Assembly (NCBI GenBank): GCA_963837345.1
Contig: CAWIMX010000001.1
Span: 1,488,001-1,552,000, forward strand
Length of the DNA: 64,000 nt
Direction of reading: 5' to 3'
From: CAWIMX01 sp963837345
GTDB lineage: Bacteria; Acidobacteriota; Vicinamibacteria; Vicinamibacterales; CAVVIG01
Within the stretch, counting starts at the first letter, position 1, and each line of letters starts with the position of its first letter. Shown here one piece after another: positions 39,689-49,412 of the stretch. The position numbers and the translations under genes are program-made. The notes under the pieces are model-generated. The model did not search any database, had not been told where the DNA came from, and saw only the letters and a program-made list of their open reading frames with translations.

Positions 39689-42656
39689 TTAGAACTCGAC
39701 GCGGACACCGAAGCGGATCTGCCGAGGCGTCTGATACTGCGGCGGCGCGCCGCTGTACAAGTGCGACGTCGGCGTGCCGAAGTCCGGATTGGGAGGTGCG
39801 CCAAACGACAAATCGACATAGTTGTCGTAGTCGAGCACGGTCTGCTGGTTGAAGAGGTTGAAGACGTCCGCCATCAACGAGACGTGCTGCGTGCCGCCGA
39901 TCGCGAACCGGTACGCGGCCTGGAAGTCGAGAAGGCTCTGAACCGGCGTACGGGTCTTGAAGCCGTCGACGGTCTGGATGCCCGTGCCGCGCGCGGCGGT
40001 CGGGATCTCGCCATCGTTCGTGTAGTTCGGGTTCGAGGCGAGCGGGGTGAGCGGCTTCCCCGACGTGACCGTCAGGCCGAGACCCAGGTTCAGGCCCCAG
40101 GGATACGCATAGTTGCCGAACGCCTTGAACTGGTGCGGCCGGTCCAGCGGGAGAATCCCGTTCGAATCGCCGAGAAAGCGGATGTCGCCTTCATAGCCGA
40201 ACGCCGAGCCCAGGGACGTGTAGGTCGGGTCGTTGGTCGGGAAATCGTAGAGCGAGGTGATCCCCGGATCCGACTGGCCGTTGTCGTCGCGGTAGAACCC
40301 TTCGAAATTTCCCCGCAGGCGCGACCAGCGGTACGAGGCCAGGGCCGACCAGTTGTTCGCGAACCGGCGATCGAGCGTGAACTCGATCGCGTCGTACTTG
40401 TGAACCGGATCATCGAAACTGACGCTGTTGAACTCGGGCGCCACGGCGAGAAGCGCCGGGTTGATCGGCGTCGCGCTGGTCGGGTTCGTCAGGATGTACT
40501 CCACCGTCGAGCACGCGGCCTTTGTGGCGGCGTTCAGATCGTAGGCCACCATCGGACAGTTGGCGACGTCCTCGAGCACGCGCGGGATCCGGCGATTGAT
40601 CCAGCGGACCCCGACGCTCGTGTAGGGCATGATCTCCCGCTCGACGCCGAACACGAACTCCCGCACGTACGACAGCTTGGTGTTCGGATCGATCGTGTCG
40701 GCCCCGACGCCGGCCAGGACGAAATGGTTCGTCACGTCGGCTGCCAGCACGCCGTCGGGGATCGGCTGCGTGAGTTCGGGGTCGAAGAAGTCGGCGCGGG
40801 CGATCCCGTCGTCGGCCGACAGCGCCCGGGAGGCCAGATCGTTCGGCACGCGGGCATAGAAGATGCCGAAGTTCCCGAACACCTTGGTCTTGCCGTCGGC
40901 GGTCGGATCGTAGGTTGCCCCGATCCGCGGCGCCCAGTTGTTCTTGAGCGTGTAGTCCTGCACGAGGGTGCCCGACAGGGATTCCTGTTCGTACCGGATG
41001 CCCGGATTGATCGTCAGCCGATCGTTCACGCTCCAATCGTCCTGCACGAAGAAGTCCTGATAATGCTGCGTCGTGTGGCGCGTCGCGTTGAAGTTGGCGC
41101 GAACCACGCGGTAGACCCGCCCGAACGTGGGATCGGGCAGCACGCTGATGGATGCGCCCGTCTCCGTCGTGCGGCCGTCGGGCGCCACGAAGGTCGGTCC
41201 GCTGTACTGACGGCCGAGATCGTACGATACGTTGTCGAACTCGTAGCCGCCCTTGACCTCGTGACCGCGGAACACATACGAGAGCTTGGCCGCATACTGC
41301 AGGTTGTCACTCTTGTTGCCCTGTTCGTAGAAGCCGACGCCCCCGGACTGCAATTCCATCGGGCCCGTGCGGTCGATCACCTGCCACAGGTTGTCCTGCG
41401 GGGTCTCCGTGAGAGAGTTGTAGGCACGGGCCAAGCTGGCCTCGGCGAGCAGGTTGTTCGACAGGACGCCCTGGTAGCGCACGGTCTGGTTGTGCCCGCC
41501 GTACGTGAGCGAGCTGTAGCCGGCGGTGTCGGGCTTCAGCAGGGCCGACGCCCGCTGCGGTCCGTTGTCGCCCTTGGAGGGATCCCCGAAGAACGACGCG
41601 GCGAATCGATGGTCGGGCGTGACCTGGTACGAGGCCTTCGCCGAGTACGAGACCGTCCGCCGCTTCTGATCGAGGCTGCCCAGGCTCTCCAGCGGAAATC
41701 CCGGCGGGGCCACGAGCGACGTCGTCTGCCACGACGGATCGATCGCGCCGAAGAAGAAGAGATGATCGCGGATGACGGGGCCGCTGCCCTGCGCGCCGGC
41801 GTCGTTCAACTGGGTGCCGACGGTACTGATTGAGCCGTTGACCGTGTTGTACCGCTTCCAGTCGCTTTCGGTCGCGTCCGGGCGGGCGTATGCGAACGCT
41901 GATCCGTGAAAATCGTTCGAGCCGCTCTTGGTCACGATGTTCACGACGCCGCCGGTGGACTGGCCGAATTCGGCCTGGTAGCCGCCCGTCTTGACCTGCA
42001 CCTCCTGGATGAAATCGAAGGGCGTGGCGTTGCCGAGCGAGCCGAACACGCCGGAATACGAGCCCAGCGCGCCATACCCCTGATTGGTCACGTTGACGCC
42101 GTCGATGACGTACTGGTTCTCGAGGCCGCTGGCGCCGGAAATCGACGGGTTCGCCTGACCCACACTGCCGCCGGTCTGTACGCCGGGGGCCACGTAGAGC
42201 GTGTCGCTGACGCGCCGCCCCACGGGCACGCGCTGCAGCATGTCGCTCGAGATCACCGCGCCCGTGGTGGTTGACGTCGTATCGATCGTCGGCGCCACCG
42301 ACGTGATGGTCACCGTTTCGGTGACGCCGCCCACCTGCATGGCGACGGGAACGTCGAGGGTCTGGCCGAGACTCACGGCGAGGCCGTTCTGTTCGAAACT
42401 CTTGAAGCCCTCGAGTTGGGCCTTGACGTCGTAGGTGCCTGGGGTGAGGAACGGAACGCTGTACCGGCCGGTACCTGTCTGTGACGGTTTCCTTGCTGCC
42501 TTGCGGTCCTGTGACCGTGACGGTGACGCCGGGCACCGGCAGCCCCTGTGGGTCGACCACGCGCCCCTGAATCGTTCCCGTCGTCTCCTGCGCGGCGGCC
42601 AGCATGGCGCTCGCGGCCAGGACGACGAAGAAGCCCGCGATGGTCCGAATTCGCAT
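39689..42656 (-). CDS. TonB-dependent receptor, Oar-like (one frameshift near the N-terminus)
   Basis: An outer-membrane receptor of about 988 residues. The signal peptide MRIRTIAGFFVVLAASAMLAAAQ leads into a carboxypeptidase-regulatory domain (GTIQGRVVDPQGLPVPGVTV). At about 42473 one extra G (minus-strand GTCACA-G-ACAGGT) shifts the frame; beyond it, TGTGRYSVPFLTPGTYDVKA continues the domain. The plug (SGLENQYVIDGVNVTNQG, TGGYQAEFGQSTGGVVNIVTKSG) and barrel are uninterrupted to the terminal RFGVRVEF. The plug's EFGQSTGG and NIVTKSG motifs are typical of Oar/SusC-like receptors. A hairpin follows the stop, and GGTTCTAGCATC lies 79 nt upstream. The substrate is unknown. Confidence 0.86.
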
Positions 42657-42735
42657 CGGTTATTACTCCCTTCCAACTGGTCACTTGAATCGCATGACAC
42701 CTCGCACGACGCGGACCCCAATCCGCGTCTGGATC

Positions 42736-42747
42736 GATGCTAGAACC
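42736..42747 (-). promoter_or_regulatory. Conserved GGTTCTAGCATC motif upstream of TonB receptor 3
   Basis: Minus-strand GGTTCTAGCATC differs at two positions from the copy before receptor 2 and lies 79 nt before the start codon at 42656. The upstream flank CAGTGACG resembles that of receptor 2. Confidence 0.45.
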
Positions 42748-42852
42748 GCGGTTCGTCACTGAATCTCGGCGATTCGTCACGAAAACGCGTCGGTTCAGCT
42801 CAGAAATTCAACTAAGTGGATAACTCGAGGCGATTAGCAGAGCTGCCAGGCG

Positions 42853-43905
42853 TCACAGTTCAGCGGTAATAGCTGATGCGAGCTCTCTTGTGGCTGCCGT
42901 ACCGCCGAGATCAGGTGTTCGGGCACGGCCCGACGCGACGACACGTTCGACGGCCGCGAGCACGGCATCGTGGACGTCCCTGTGTCCCAGATGATCGAGC
43001 ATGAGGGCGCCCGCCCAGATCGCCCCGATGGGATTGGCGATGCCTGTACCGGCGATGTCGGGCGCGGATCCGTGAATCGGTTCGAACATCGACGGATAGG
43101 TCCGCTCCGGATTGATGTTGGCGCCGGGCGCGATGCCGAGGCTGCCCGAAATCGCCGACCCGATGTCGGTGATGATGTCGCCGAAGAGATTCGAGGCGAC
43201 AATCGTGTCGAGGGTGTCGGGCGCCGTGATCATCCGGGCGCACAGAGCATCCACATGGTACTTCTTCATCGTCACCGTCGGATGGCGTGTGGCTTCGGCC
43301 TCGGCGACTTCATCCCAGAGCACCATCGAGTGCTGCAGTGCGTTCGACTTGGTGGCGCTCGCCAGCATCCGCCTGGGACGCTTCGACGCAATCTCCAGAC
43401 CGTACTTGACGATGCGCTCGATGCCGTGGCGGGTGAACAACCCGGTCTGCTCGGCGACTTCATGCGGCGTGCCGCGATGGATGCGGCCTCCGAGGCCGGT
43501 GTACTCGCCCTCCGAGTTTTCGCGCACGCAGACCATGTCGATGTCCGCGGCGCCGCGGCCGGCGAGCGGGGAGCCGAGCCCCGGCAGCAACCGCATCGGG
43601 CGAAGGTTGACGTATTGGTCGAACCGCTGCCTGAGGGGCAGGAGCAGCTGCCAGACGGCGACATGATCGGGCACGGTCGGCGCGCCGATCGCGCCCAGGT
43701 AGATGGCGTCGAATTTCGACAGCCGTTCGAAGCCGTCCTCGTCCATCATCCGCCCGTGCTTCTCGAAGAACTCGCAGCCCCACGGGAACTCGGTGAACGA
43801 GAGTGACACGTTCGCCGCCCGGGCAGCCTTCTCGAGCACCGCCATCCCGACCGGAATCACCTCGCGGCCGATCCCGTCGCCTGCAATCACCGCAATCTTG
43901 TGCAT
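42853..43905 (-). CDS. Tartrate dehydrogenase/decarboxylase or D-malate dehydrogenase (isopropylmalate dehydrogenase family)
   Basis: A 350-residue NAD-dependent beta-hydroxyacid oxidative decarboxylase. It starts with IAVIAGDGIGREVIP. The segment WGCEFFEKHGRMM is typical of the tartrate/D-malate branch rather than LeuB. The substrate loop NLRPMRLLPG, VRENSEGEYTGLGGR, the Lys/Asp pair in MKKYHVDAL, NLFGDIITDIGS and EPIHGSAPDIAGTGIANP are family hallmarks with Mg-binding Asp residues. Likely products are pyruvate or glycerate plus CO2. GAAGG lies 10 nt before ATG 43905. The 5' flank is the first unit of the 179-bp array, so the gene's promoter is either in the repeat or far upstream with the symporter. 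Confidence 0.86.
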   Translation of the reverse strand: MHKIAVIAGDGIGREVIPVGMAVLEKAARAANVSLSFTEFPWGCEFFEKHGRMMDEDGFERLSKFDAIYLGAIGAPTVPDHVAVWQLLLPLRQRFDQYVNLRPMRLLPGLGSPLAGRGAADIDMVCVRENSEGEYTGLGGRIHRGTPHEVAEQTGLFTRHGIERIVKYGLEIASKRPRRMLASATKSNALQHSMVLWDEVAEAEATRHPTVTMKKYHVDALCARMITAPDTLDTIVASNLFGDIITDIGSAISGSLGIAPGANINPERTYPSMFEPIHGSAPDIAGTGIANPIGAIWAGALMLDHLGHRDVHDAVLAAVERVVASGRARTPDLGGTAATRELASAITAEL

Positions 43906-43919
43906 CGTGTCACGCCTTC

Positions 43920-45167
43920 GTCAGGCCACGGGGCCACGGAGCGCACAGAGAAACAGGAACCACGGAGACACAGGGGCACAGAGAAGAAGGATGTCTTCCC
44001 CGTGTCTCGGTGCCTCTGTGGTTCCCCGTCCACTGTGTCCCCGTGCCTCCGTGGTTGGTTATCTCCGCGCCCCGGTGTCTCCGGCCGCTCACGCCATCGT
44101 CAGGCCACGGGGCCACGGAGCGCACAGAGAAACAGGAACCACGGAGACACAGGGGCACAGAGAAGAAGGATGTCTTCCCCGTGTCTCGGTGCCTCTGTGG
44201 TTCCCCGTCCACCGGGTCCCTGTGCCTCCGTGGTTGGTTATTTCCGCGCCCCGGTGTCTCCGGCCGCTCACGCCATCGTCAGGCCACGGGGCCACGGAGC
44301 GCACAGGGGAACAGAAACCACAGAGACACAGGGGCACAGAGAAGAAGGATGTCTTCCCCGTGTCTCGGTGCCTCTGTGGTTCCCCGTCCACTGTGTCTCC
44401 GTGCCTCCGTGGTTGGTTATCTCCGCGCCCCGGTGTCTCCGGCCGCTCACGCCATCGTCAGGCCACGGGGCCACGGAGCGCACAGAGAAACAGGAACCAC
44501 GGAGACACAGGGGCACAGAGAAGAAGGATGTCTTCCCCGTGTCTCGGTGCCTCTGTGGTTCCCCGTCCACCGTGTCCCCGTGCCTCCGTGGTTGGTTATC
44601 TCCGCGCCCCGGTGTCTCCGGCCGCTCACGCCATCGTCAGGCCACGGGGCCACGGAGCGCACAGGGGAACAGAAACCACAGAGACACAGGGGCACAGAGA
44701 AGAAGGATGTCTTCCCCGTGTCTCGGTGCCTCTGTGGTTCCCCGTCCACTGTGTCTCCGTGCCTCCGTGGTTGGTTATCTCCGCGCCCCGGTGTCTCCGG
44801 CCGCTCACGCCATCGTCAGGCCACGGGGCCACGGAGCGCACAGAGAAACAGGAACCACGGAGACACAGGGGCACAGAGAAGAAGGATGTCTTCCCCGTGT
44901 CTCGGTGCCTCTGTGGTTCCCCGTCCACCGTGTCCCCGTGCCTCCGTGGTTGGTTATCTCCGCGCCCCGGTGTCTCCGGCCGCTCACGCCATCGTCAGGC
45001 CACGGGGCCACGGAGCGCACAGAGAAACAGGAACCACGGAGACACAGGGGCACAGAGAAGAAGGATGTCTTCCCCGTGTCTCGGTGCCTCTGTGGTTCCC
45101 CGTCCACCGTGTCCCCGTGCCTTCGTGGTTGGTCATCTCGGCGCCTCGGTGTCTCCGTGGCGATCAA
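43920..45167. repeat. Seven-copy tandem array of a 179-bp REP-like unit
   Basis: Units start at 43920, 44099, 44278, 44457, 44636, 44815 and 44994 (GTCAGGCCACGGGGCCACGG...); the last is slightly divergent at its right end. Each unit holds several direct and inverted CCACGGAGACAC motifs and can fold into a long imperfect hairpin (AACCACGGAGACACAGGGGC against GTGTCTCGGTGCCTCTGTGG). Units 3 and 5 share variant bases (AGGGGAACAGAAACCACAGAG), as do 4 and 6, so a two-unit block was duplicated. There are few stop codons, so long open frames cross it in several frames, but they are not genes. It fills the gap between the symporter and dehydrogenase genes. Confidence 0.95.
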
Positions 45168-46554
45168 CCCGGCGCCGCCCCACCCCGACCGACACCAGCC
45201 AGGCGGTGGTCGCCGCCAGAATGCCGCCCAGCGCCGGCGTCAAGATACCAAATCCAGCCCCCGCCGTGCCGACGTCGAGCGCCAGCATCCCCCCCACGCC
45301 GGCGCCAATCGCGGCCAACGCGCCGCCCGACGAGGTCGTCGGCGAGTACAGGCCGGCCAGGATCGGCACGAAGAGGCTGACGCCGAGCAGCGCGTAGAAG
45401 ATGGTGAGCGTATCGATGACGCTCGCCGAAGACACCGCCAGCACCACGGCGAGGGTTCCGCTCGCGAGGCTCGTCGAGCGCGCGATCTGGAGCAGGCGGG
45501 CATCGCTGGCGCCGGGATTCAGGAACCGTTTGTACAGGTCCTGCGAGAGCGACGTGGCCAGCATGAACAGGACGGCATCGGCCGCGCTCATTTCGGCCGA
45601 GAAGACGGCCGCCAGACCGAGCGCCCCCACCAGCGTCGGCAGGCCGCGCATGAGAATCGTCGGCAGCGCCAGGTCGTTGTCCGACAGGGCTGGGAATTGT
45701 GCACGCGCGATGATGCCCAGGAGCGCGGGCACCCCCGCGTAGAGCAGCAGGCCCAGCGCGTTCAGACCGACGCCGGCCCGAACCGCGCGCTCGTCGCGCG
45801 CGCCGAAAATCTTCTGCAGCAGCCCTGGCGATACGATGAAGGCCGGCACGAGCAGCGCGATGTACGCCAGCCCGGGCTCGCCGGCCCGCCAGAACGTCCA
45901 GTAGGCCGCGTCCCCCGGGCGCGCCTGCGCGAGGCTCGTCCAGCCGCCGGCCTCGTGAAGCGCCAGCGGGACCGCCACGGCGAACCCGCCCAGCTTCACC
46001 GCCAGCTGCATCACATTCACCCACGACGCGGTGAGCAGCCCTCCCGCCGAGAAATAGGCGGTGATCACCACGCCGCCGATCACGCAGCCGGCTGCGCGCG
46101 GCACGCCCGCGACGACTTCCAGGATCCAGCCGATCGCGATCAGCTGCGATGCGAGAATGAAGATCGACCCGAACCACACGAGCACGGTGATCGCCGCGCG
46201 CACCCGCCGGTCGTAGCGGAACTCGAGGTAGTCGCCCACGGTCCGCAGGTCGTGCGCGGCCGCCAGGCGCCACATCGCCGGTCCAATCCACCACGCGAGA
46301 ACGAAGGAGCCGATGGCGGCCGATCCCACCCACCACCACGCCGCCACGCCGCCCGCATATCCGAGCGCCGTCGCGCCGACGGTGGAGCCCGCGCCGATGT
46401 TGGCGGCGAGCATCGTCGCGAAAATGAGGCCGGGCCCGAGTGTGCGACCCGCGACGAAGAAGTCGCCCGCGCTGCGGACGTACTTCCCGAGCCGGATACC
46501 GAGGCTCATCAGCCCCGACGCATAGATCAGGAGGATGAGGAGGTAAACGTTCAC
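45133..46554 (-). CDS. Sodium:solute symporter family protein
   Basis: A 473-residue inner-membrane transporter with about 13 hydrophobic helices. The opening helix and GIRLGKYVRSAGDFFVAGRTLGPG match the SSS family start (RSxxDFFxAGR). AANIGAGSTVGATALGYAGGVAAWWW and DYLEFRYDRRVR are also characteristic. A typical late SSS segment AAVFSAEMSAADAVLFMLATSLSQDLY is present, with Na-site Ser/Ala residues. The substrate is unknown; amino acids or organic acids are plausible. The GTG start overlaps the stop of the P1 peptidase gene by 4 nt (GTGA), so synthesis is coupled. The last 11 residues (VDRHGDTEAPR) are encoded inside the repeat array, suggesting the original C-terminus was altered by the repeat. 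Confidence 0.88.
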   Translation of the reverse strand: MNVYLLILLIYASGLMSLGIRLGKYVRSAGDFFVAGRTLGPGLIFATMLAANIGAGSTVGATALGYAGGVAAWWWVGSAAIGSFVLAWWIGPAMWRLAAAHDLRTVGDYLEFRYDRRVRAAITVLVWFGSIFILASQLIAIGWILEVVAGVPRAAGCVIGGVVITAYFSAGGLLTASWVNVMQLAVKLGGFAVAVPLALHEAGGWTSLAQARPGDAAYWTFWRAGEPGLAYIALLVPAFIVSPGLLQKIFGARDERAVRAGVGLNALGLLLYAGVPALLGIIARAQFPALSDNDLALPTILMRGLPTLVGALGLAAVFSAEMSAADAVLFMLATSLSQDLYKRFLNPGASDARLLQIARSTSLASGTLAVVLAVSSASVIDTLTIFYALLGVSLFVPILAGLYSPTTSSGGALAAIGAGVGGMLALDVGTAGAGFGILTPALGGILAATTAWLVSVGVGRRRVDRHGDTEAPR

Positions 46555-47621
46555 CGCCGCAGATCGCGGGCGGCGGGCAGGCCTGGCAGCCCTGTGGCTT
46601 GCGTGCCGGCGCGAACGATCGCCTCGGCCATGGCCTCGGCGGCGAGCGCGCCGATCTGCGTGAGCGTGGCGCTGCCGGCCCAGGTGCCGGTGGCGAGCGC
46701 GAATACCGTGTCGCCGTCTGCGGTCGTGTGCGACGGCACGATGGCCCTCGCCAGACCATCGTCGGCCATGAGGGCCATGCGGCTGGCATCAGCCTTCGTC
46801 AGCGCTGCATTGGTGGCGACGACGCCGAGCGTCGTGTTCTGGCCTGGCGCCGGGGGCGCGGGGGGGTTCGGGGCGCGCATGATCCTGCGGGCGTCGGCAA
46901 AGGTGCCGTCCGCGTTGCGGACGCCGGCCACCACCCGACCGGTTGCCGGATCGACGATGTCGCCGAAGGCGTTCACGGCGACGATCGCGGCGACGATGAG
47001 ACCGTTGGACAGCTGAATGGCCGCGGTGCCAATGCCCGACTTCGTCGGACCGCCACGATCCCGGCCGCCGCCGAGCTGCCCGACGAGCGCACCGGCGCCC
47101 GCGCCCACGCTGCCTTCCTGGACCGGGGCGGCGCTCGCGCTCGATGCCGCCTCGTAGCCGCACTCGGCCGTCGGCCGGATTTTCGGGTTCGAGCCGACGC
47201 TCAGGTCGTACAGGATGGCCGCCGGCACGATCGGCACCTTGCCCGCCGGCGTCGGCCACCCGATGTCGTGCTCCTCGAGCCATCGCACGACGCCGGTGGC
47301 CGAATCGAGGCCGAAGGCGCTGCCGCCCGAGAGAACGATCGCGTTGACCTTGTCGACCAGATTCAAGGGATCGAGCAGGTCGGTTTCGCGCGTGCCGGGC
47401 GCGCCGCCGCGCTGGGAGACGCCGCCAACGGCGCCACCATCCACCAGCACGACCGTGCAGCCCGTCGGGCGGTCGGCGAGCGTGTGGTGTCCCACACGGA
47501 TGCCGGGCACGGCAGTCAGGGTCCGGTTCGCAGCCCCGGCGGGCCGCGGCGTCTGACCGGCGAGGCTCACCGCGCAGGCGGCCACGAAGACCGCCGCCGC
47601 ACGTATCGCTGGACTCGGCAT
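46551..47621 (-). CDS. P1 family (S58/DmpA-type) peptidase, secreted
   Basis: A 356-residue Ntn-like aminopeptidase precursor. A signal peptide (MPSPAIRAAAVFVAACAVSLAGQ) follows ATG 47621, which has GGAAGGA about 8 nt upstream. The protein has TAVPGIRVGHHT, VDGGAVGGVSQRGGAPGTRETDLL, VLSGGSAFGLDSATGVVRWLEE and the self-cleavage/nucleophile segment NTTLGVVATNA. These match DmpA/BapA-type enzymes that autocleave before a Thr/Ser and release N-terminal amino acids, including D-residues or beta-peptides in some members. The end overlaps the symporter start, so the pair may cleave peptides and take up the product. Confidence 0.9.
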   Translation of the reverse strand: MPSPAIRAAAVFVAACAVSLAGQTPRPAGAANRTLTAVPGIRVGHHTLADRPTGCTVVLVDGGAVGGVSQRGGAPGTRETDLLDPLNLVDKVNAIVLSGGSAFGLDSATGVVRWLEEHDIGWPTPAGKVPIVPAAILYDLSVGSNPKIRPTAECGYEAASSASAAPVQEGSVGAGAGALVGQLGGGRDRGGPTKSGIGTAAIQLSNGLIVAAIVAVNAFGDIVDPATGRVVAGVRNADGTFADARRIMRAPNPPAPPAPGQNTTLGVVATNAALTKADASRMALMADDGLARAIVPSHTTADGDTVFALATGTWAGSATLTQIGALAAEAMAEAIVRAGTQATGLPGLPAARDLRR

Positions 47622-47697
47622 GAACGCGTCCTTCCGTCGCCTATTGTAGAACCTCTGCCGTCTCGATCCCCGGCCCCGCGCGTGCGACAATGGCCGC

Positions 47698-49410
47698 ATG
47701 GCTCTCAGTTCTTCCGCATCGATGAAAGTGGCGCTGGCCGCGATCGCGCTGTCGGCGGCGTGCTCGAGCGCGCCGCCTCCGCCGGCCGAACCGCCGGCGC
47801 CGACCCCGCTGGCCGAACTGCCGCAGGTGGATGCCGACAAGGTGCTCGAGCACATCAAAGTGCTGTCGTCCGACGAGTATGCCGGGCGCCTGCCGGGCAC
47901 CGAAGGCGAAAATCTGACCGTGGCATACCTCACCGACCAGTTCAAGCAGATCGGCCTCGCGCCGGGCAATACCGATGGCACGTACGTGCAGGAGGTGCCG
48001 CTCGTGGGCATCACGGCCGCGCCCGCGCCGATGGTGCTGCGCAAGGGCGCGCGGCGGCTCACGCTCAAGTTCCGGGACGATTTCGTGGCGTCGACGCGGC
48101 GCGTCGCCGAGACGGCCAGCCTCGACAACTCCGAGCTCGTGTTCGTCGGCTACGGCGTGGTGGCGCCCGAATACAACTGGGACGACTACAAGGGGCTCGA
48201 CGTCAAGGGCAAGACGCTTCTGATGCTGGTGAACGATCCGCCCGTGCCGGATCCCTCGAATCCGTCCGAGCTCGATCCGAAGACATTCGGCGGGCGGGCC
48301 ATGACCTACTACGGCCGGTGGACCTACAAGTTCGATATCGCCGCCGAGAAGGGCGCGGCGGGCGCGATCATCATTCACGAGACCGGGCCGGCCGGCTACG
48401 CCTTCAACGTGGTGCAGTCGAGCTGGACGGGCGAGCAGCAGGGGCTGGTGACCCCCGACAAGAACATGAGCCGCGCCGCCGTCGAGTCGTGGGTCTCGCT
48501 CCCGAAGGCCCGGGATCTCCTGAGGATGGCGGGCGAGGATTTCGATACGCTGAAGGCGCAGGCGGCGACGCGCGACTTCAAGCCGGTACCCCTCGGCGTG
48601 ACGGCGTCGATCACGCTCCACAACACGTTGAGAACGATGACCTCACGCAACGTGATGGCCAAGCTCGAAGGCGGCGATCCCGCGCTCACGGACGAGTACG
48701 TCATCTATACCGCGCACTGGGATCACCTCGGGGTTGGCGATCCCGTCAACGGGGATCGGATCTACAACGGCGCCATCGACAACGCATCGGGCGTCGGGGG
48801 AATGCTCGAGATCGCTCGCGCCTTCACGAAGCTCCCGCAGCCGCCCAAGCGGTCGATCCTCTTCATGGCGGTCACCGCCGAAGAACAGGGCCTGCTCGGC
48901 TCCGAGTACTACACGGTGCAGCCGATCTACCCGCTGACGAAGACGCTCGCCGAGATCAACATGGACGAGTTGAACGTTCATGGCAAGTCCCGCGACATTC
49001 CCATCGTCGGCCTGGGGAATTCCGAGCTCGACGACTACGTGAAGGCGGCGGCGGCCGAACAGGGCCGAGTGGTGGTGGGCGACGCCGAGCCGGAGAAGGG
49101 CTATTACTATCGATCCGACCACTTCAACTTCGCCAAGAAGGGCGTGCCGGCGCTCAACCCCGACTTCGCGCGGACGTCGCAATTCGTCGGCAAGCCGCCG
49201 GAGTACGGCAAGCAGGTGATTGAGAACTACACGGCGCACGACTACCATGCGCCCTCCGATCAGGTGAAGCCCGACTGGGATCTCTCCGGCGCTCAACAGG
49301 ATCTCGAGGTCTTTTTCGCCGTCGGCTACCGCGTGGCCCAGGCCGACAGGTTCCCCGAGTGGGCGCCCACCAGCGAGTTCAAGGCCATTCGCGAGGAAAT
49401 GCTCAGGTGA
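47698..49410 (+). CDS. M28-family aminopeptidase lipoprotein
   Basis: A 570-residue zinc aminopeptidase. The N-terminal MKVALAAIALSAAC (residues 9-22) is a lipoprotein signal, followed by a Pro-rich linker. A PA-type insert (about 130-270) precedes the catalytic domain. The metal motifs are YTAHWDHLG (His/Asp), IDNASGVGGMLEIA (bridging Asp), VTAEEQGLLGSEYY (Glu pair) and SDHFNFAKKGVPAL near the C-terminus with the last His. These match M28 (PepSY-free, YwaD/ScPDV-like) aminopeptidases. It may start at ATG 47698 or at 47722. A GACAAT hexamer ends 6 nt before 47698, suggesting a leaderless message. It differs from the M28 protein at 21565. Confidence 0.9.
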   Translation: MALSSSASMKVALAAIALSAACSSAPPPPAEPPAPTPLAELPQVDADKVLEHIKVLSSDEYAGRLPGTEGENLTVAYLTDQFKQIGLAPGNTDGTYVQEVPLVGITAAPAPMVLRKGARRLTLKFRDDFVASTRRVAETASLDNSELVFVGYGVVAPEYNWDDYKGLDVKGKTLLMLVNDPPVPDPSNPSELDPKTFGGRAMTYYGRWTYKFDIAAEKGAAGAIIIHETGPAGYAFNVVQSSWTGEQQGLVTPDKNMSRAAVESWVSLPKARDLLRMAGEDFDTLKAQAATRDFKPVPLGVTASITLHNTLRTMTSRNVMAKLEGGDPALTDEYVIYTAHWDHLGVGDPVNGDRIYNGAIDNASGVGGMLEIARAFTKLPQPPKRSILFMAVTAEEQGLLGSEYYTVQPIYPLTKTLAEINMDELNVHGKSRDIPIVGLGNSELDDYVKAAAAEQGRVVVGDAEPEKGYYYRSDHFNFAKKGVPALNPDFARTSQFVGKPPEYGKQVIENYTAHDYHAPSDQVKPDWDLSGAQQDLEVFFAVGYRVAQADRFPEWAPTSEFKAIREEMLR

Positions 49411-49412
49411 AC

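Noticed and set aside
43920..45167. CRISPR array
   Set aside because: Units are 179 bp of nearly identical sequence without unique spacers, and no cas genes are present. The pattern is a tandem duplication of a palindromic element.
43703..47016. Long open frames (over 500 codons) across the array on the plus strand, and repeated 100-codon frames on the minus strand
   Set aside because: They exist in several frames at once because the repeat has few stop codons. The unit length is not a multiple of three, so each copy is read differently. They also run antisense to clear genes.
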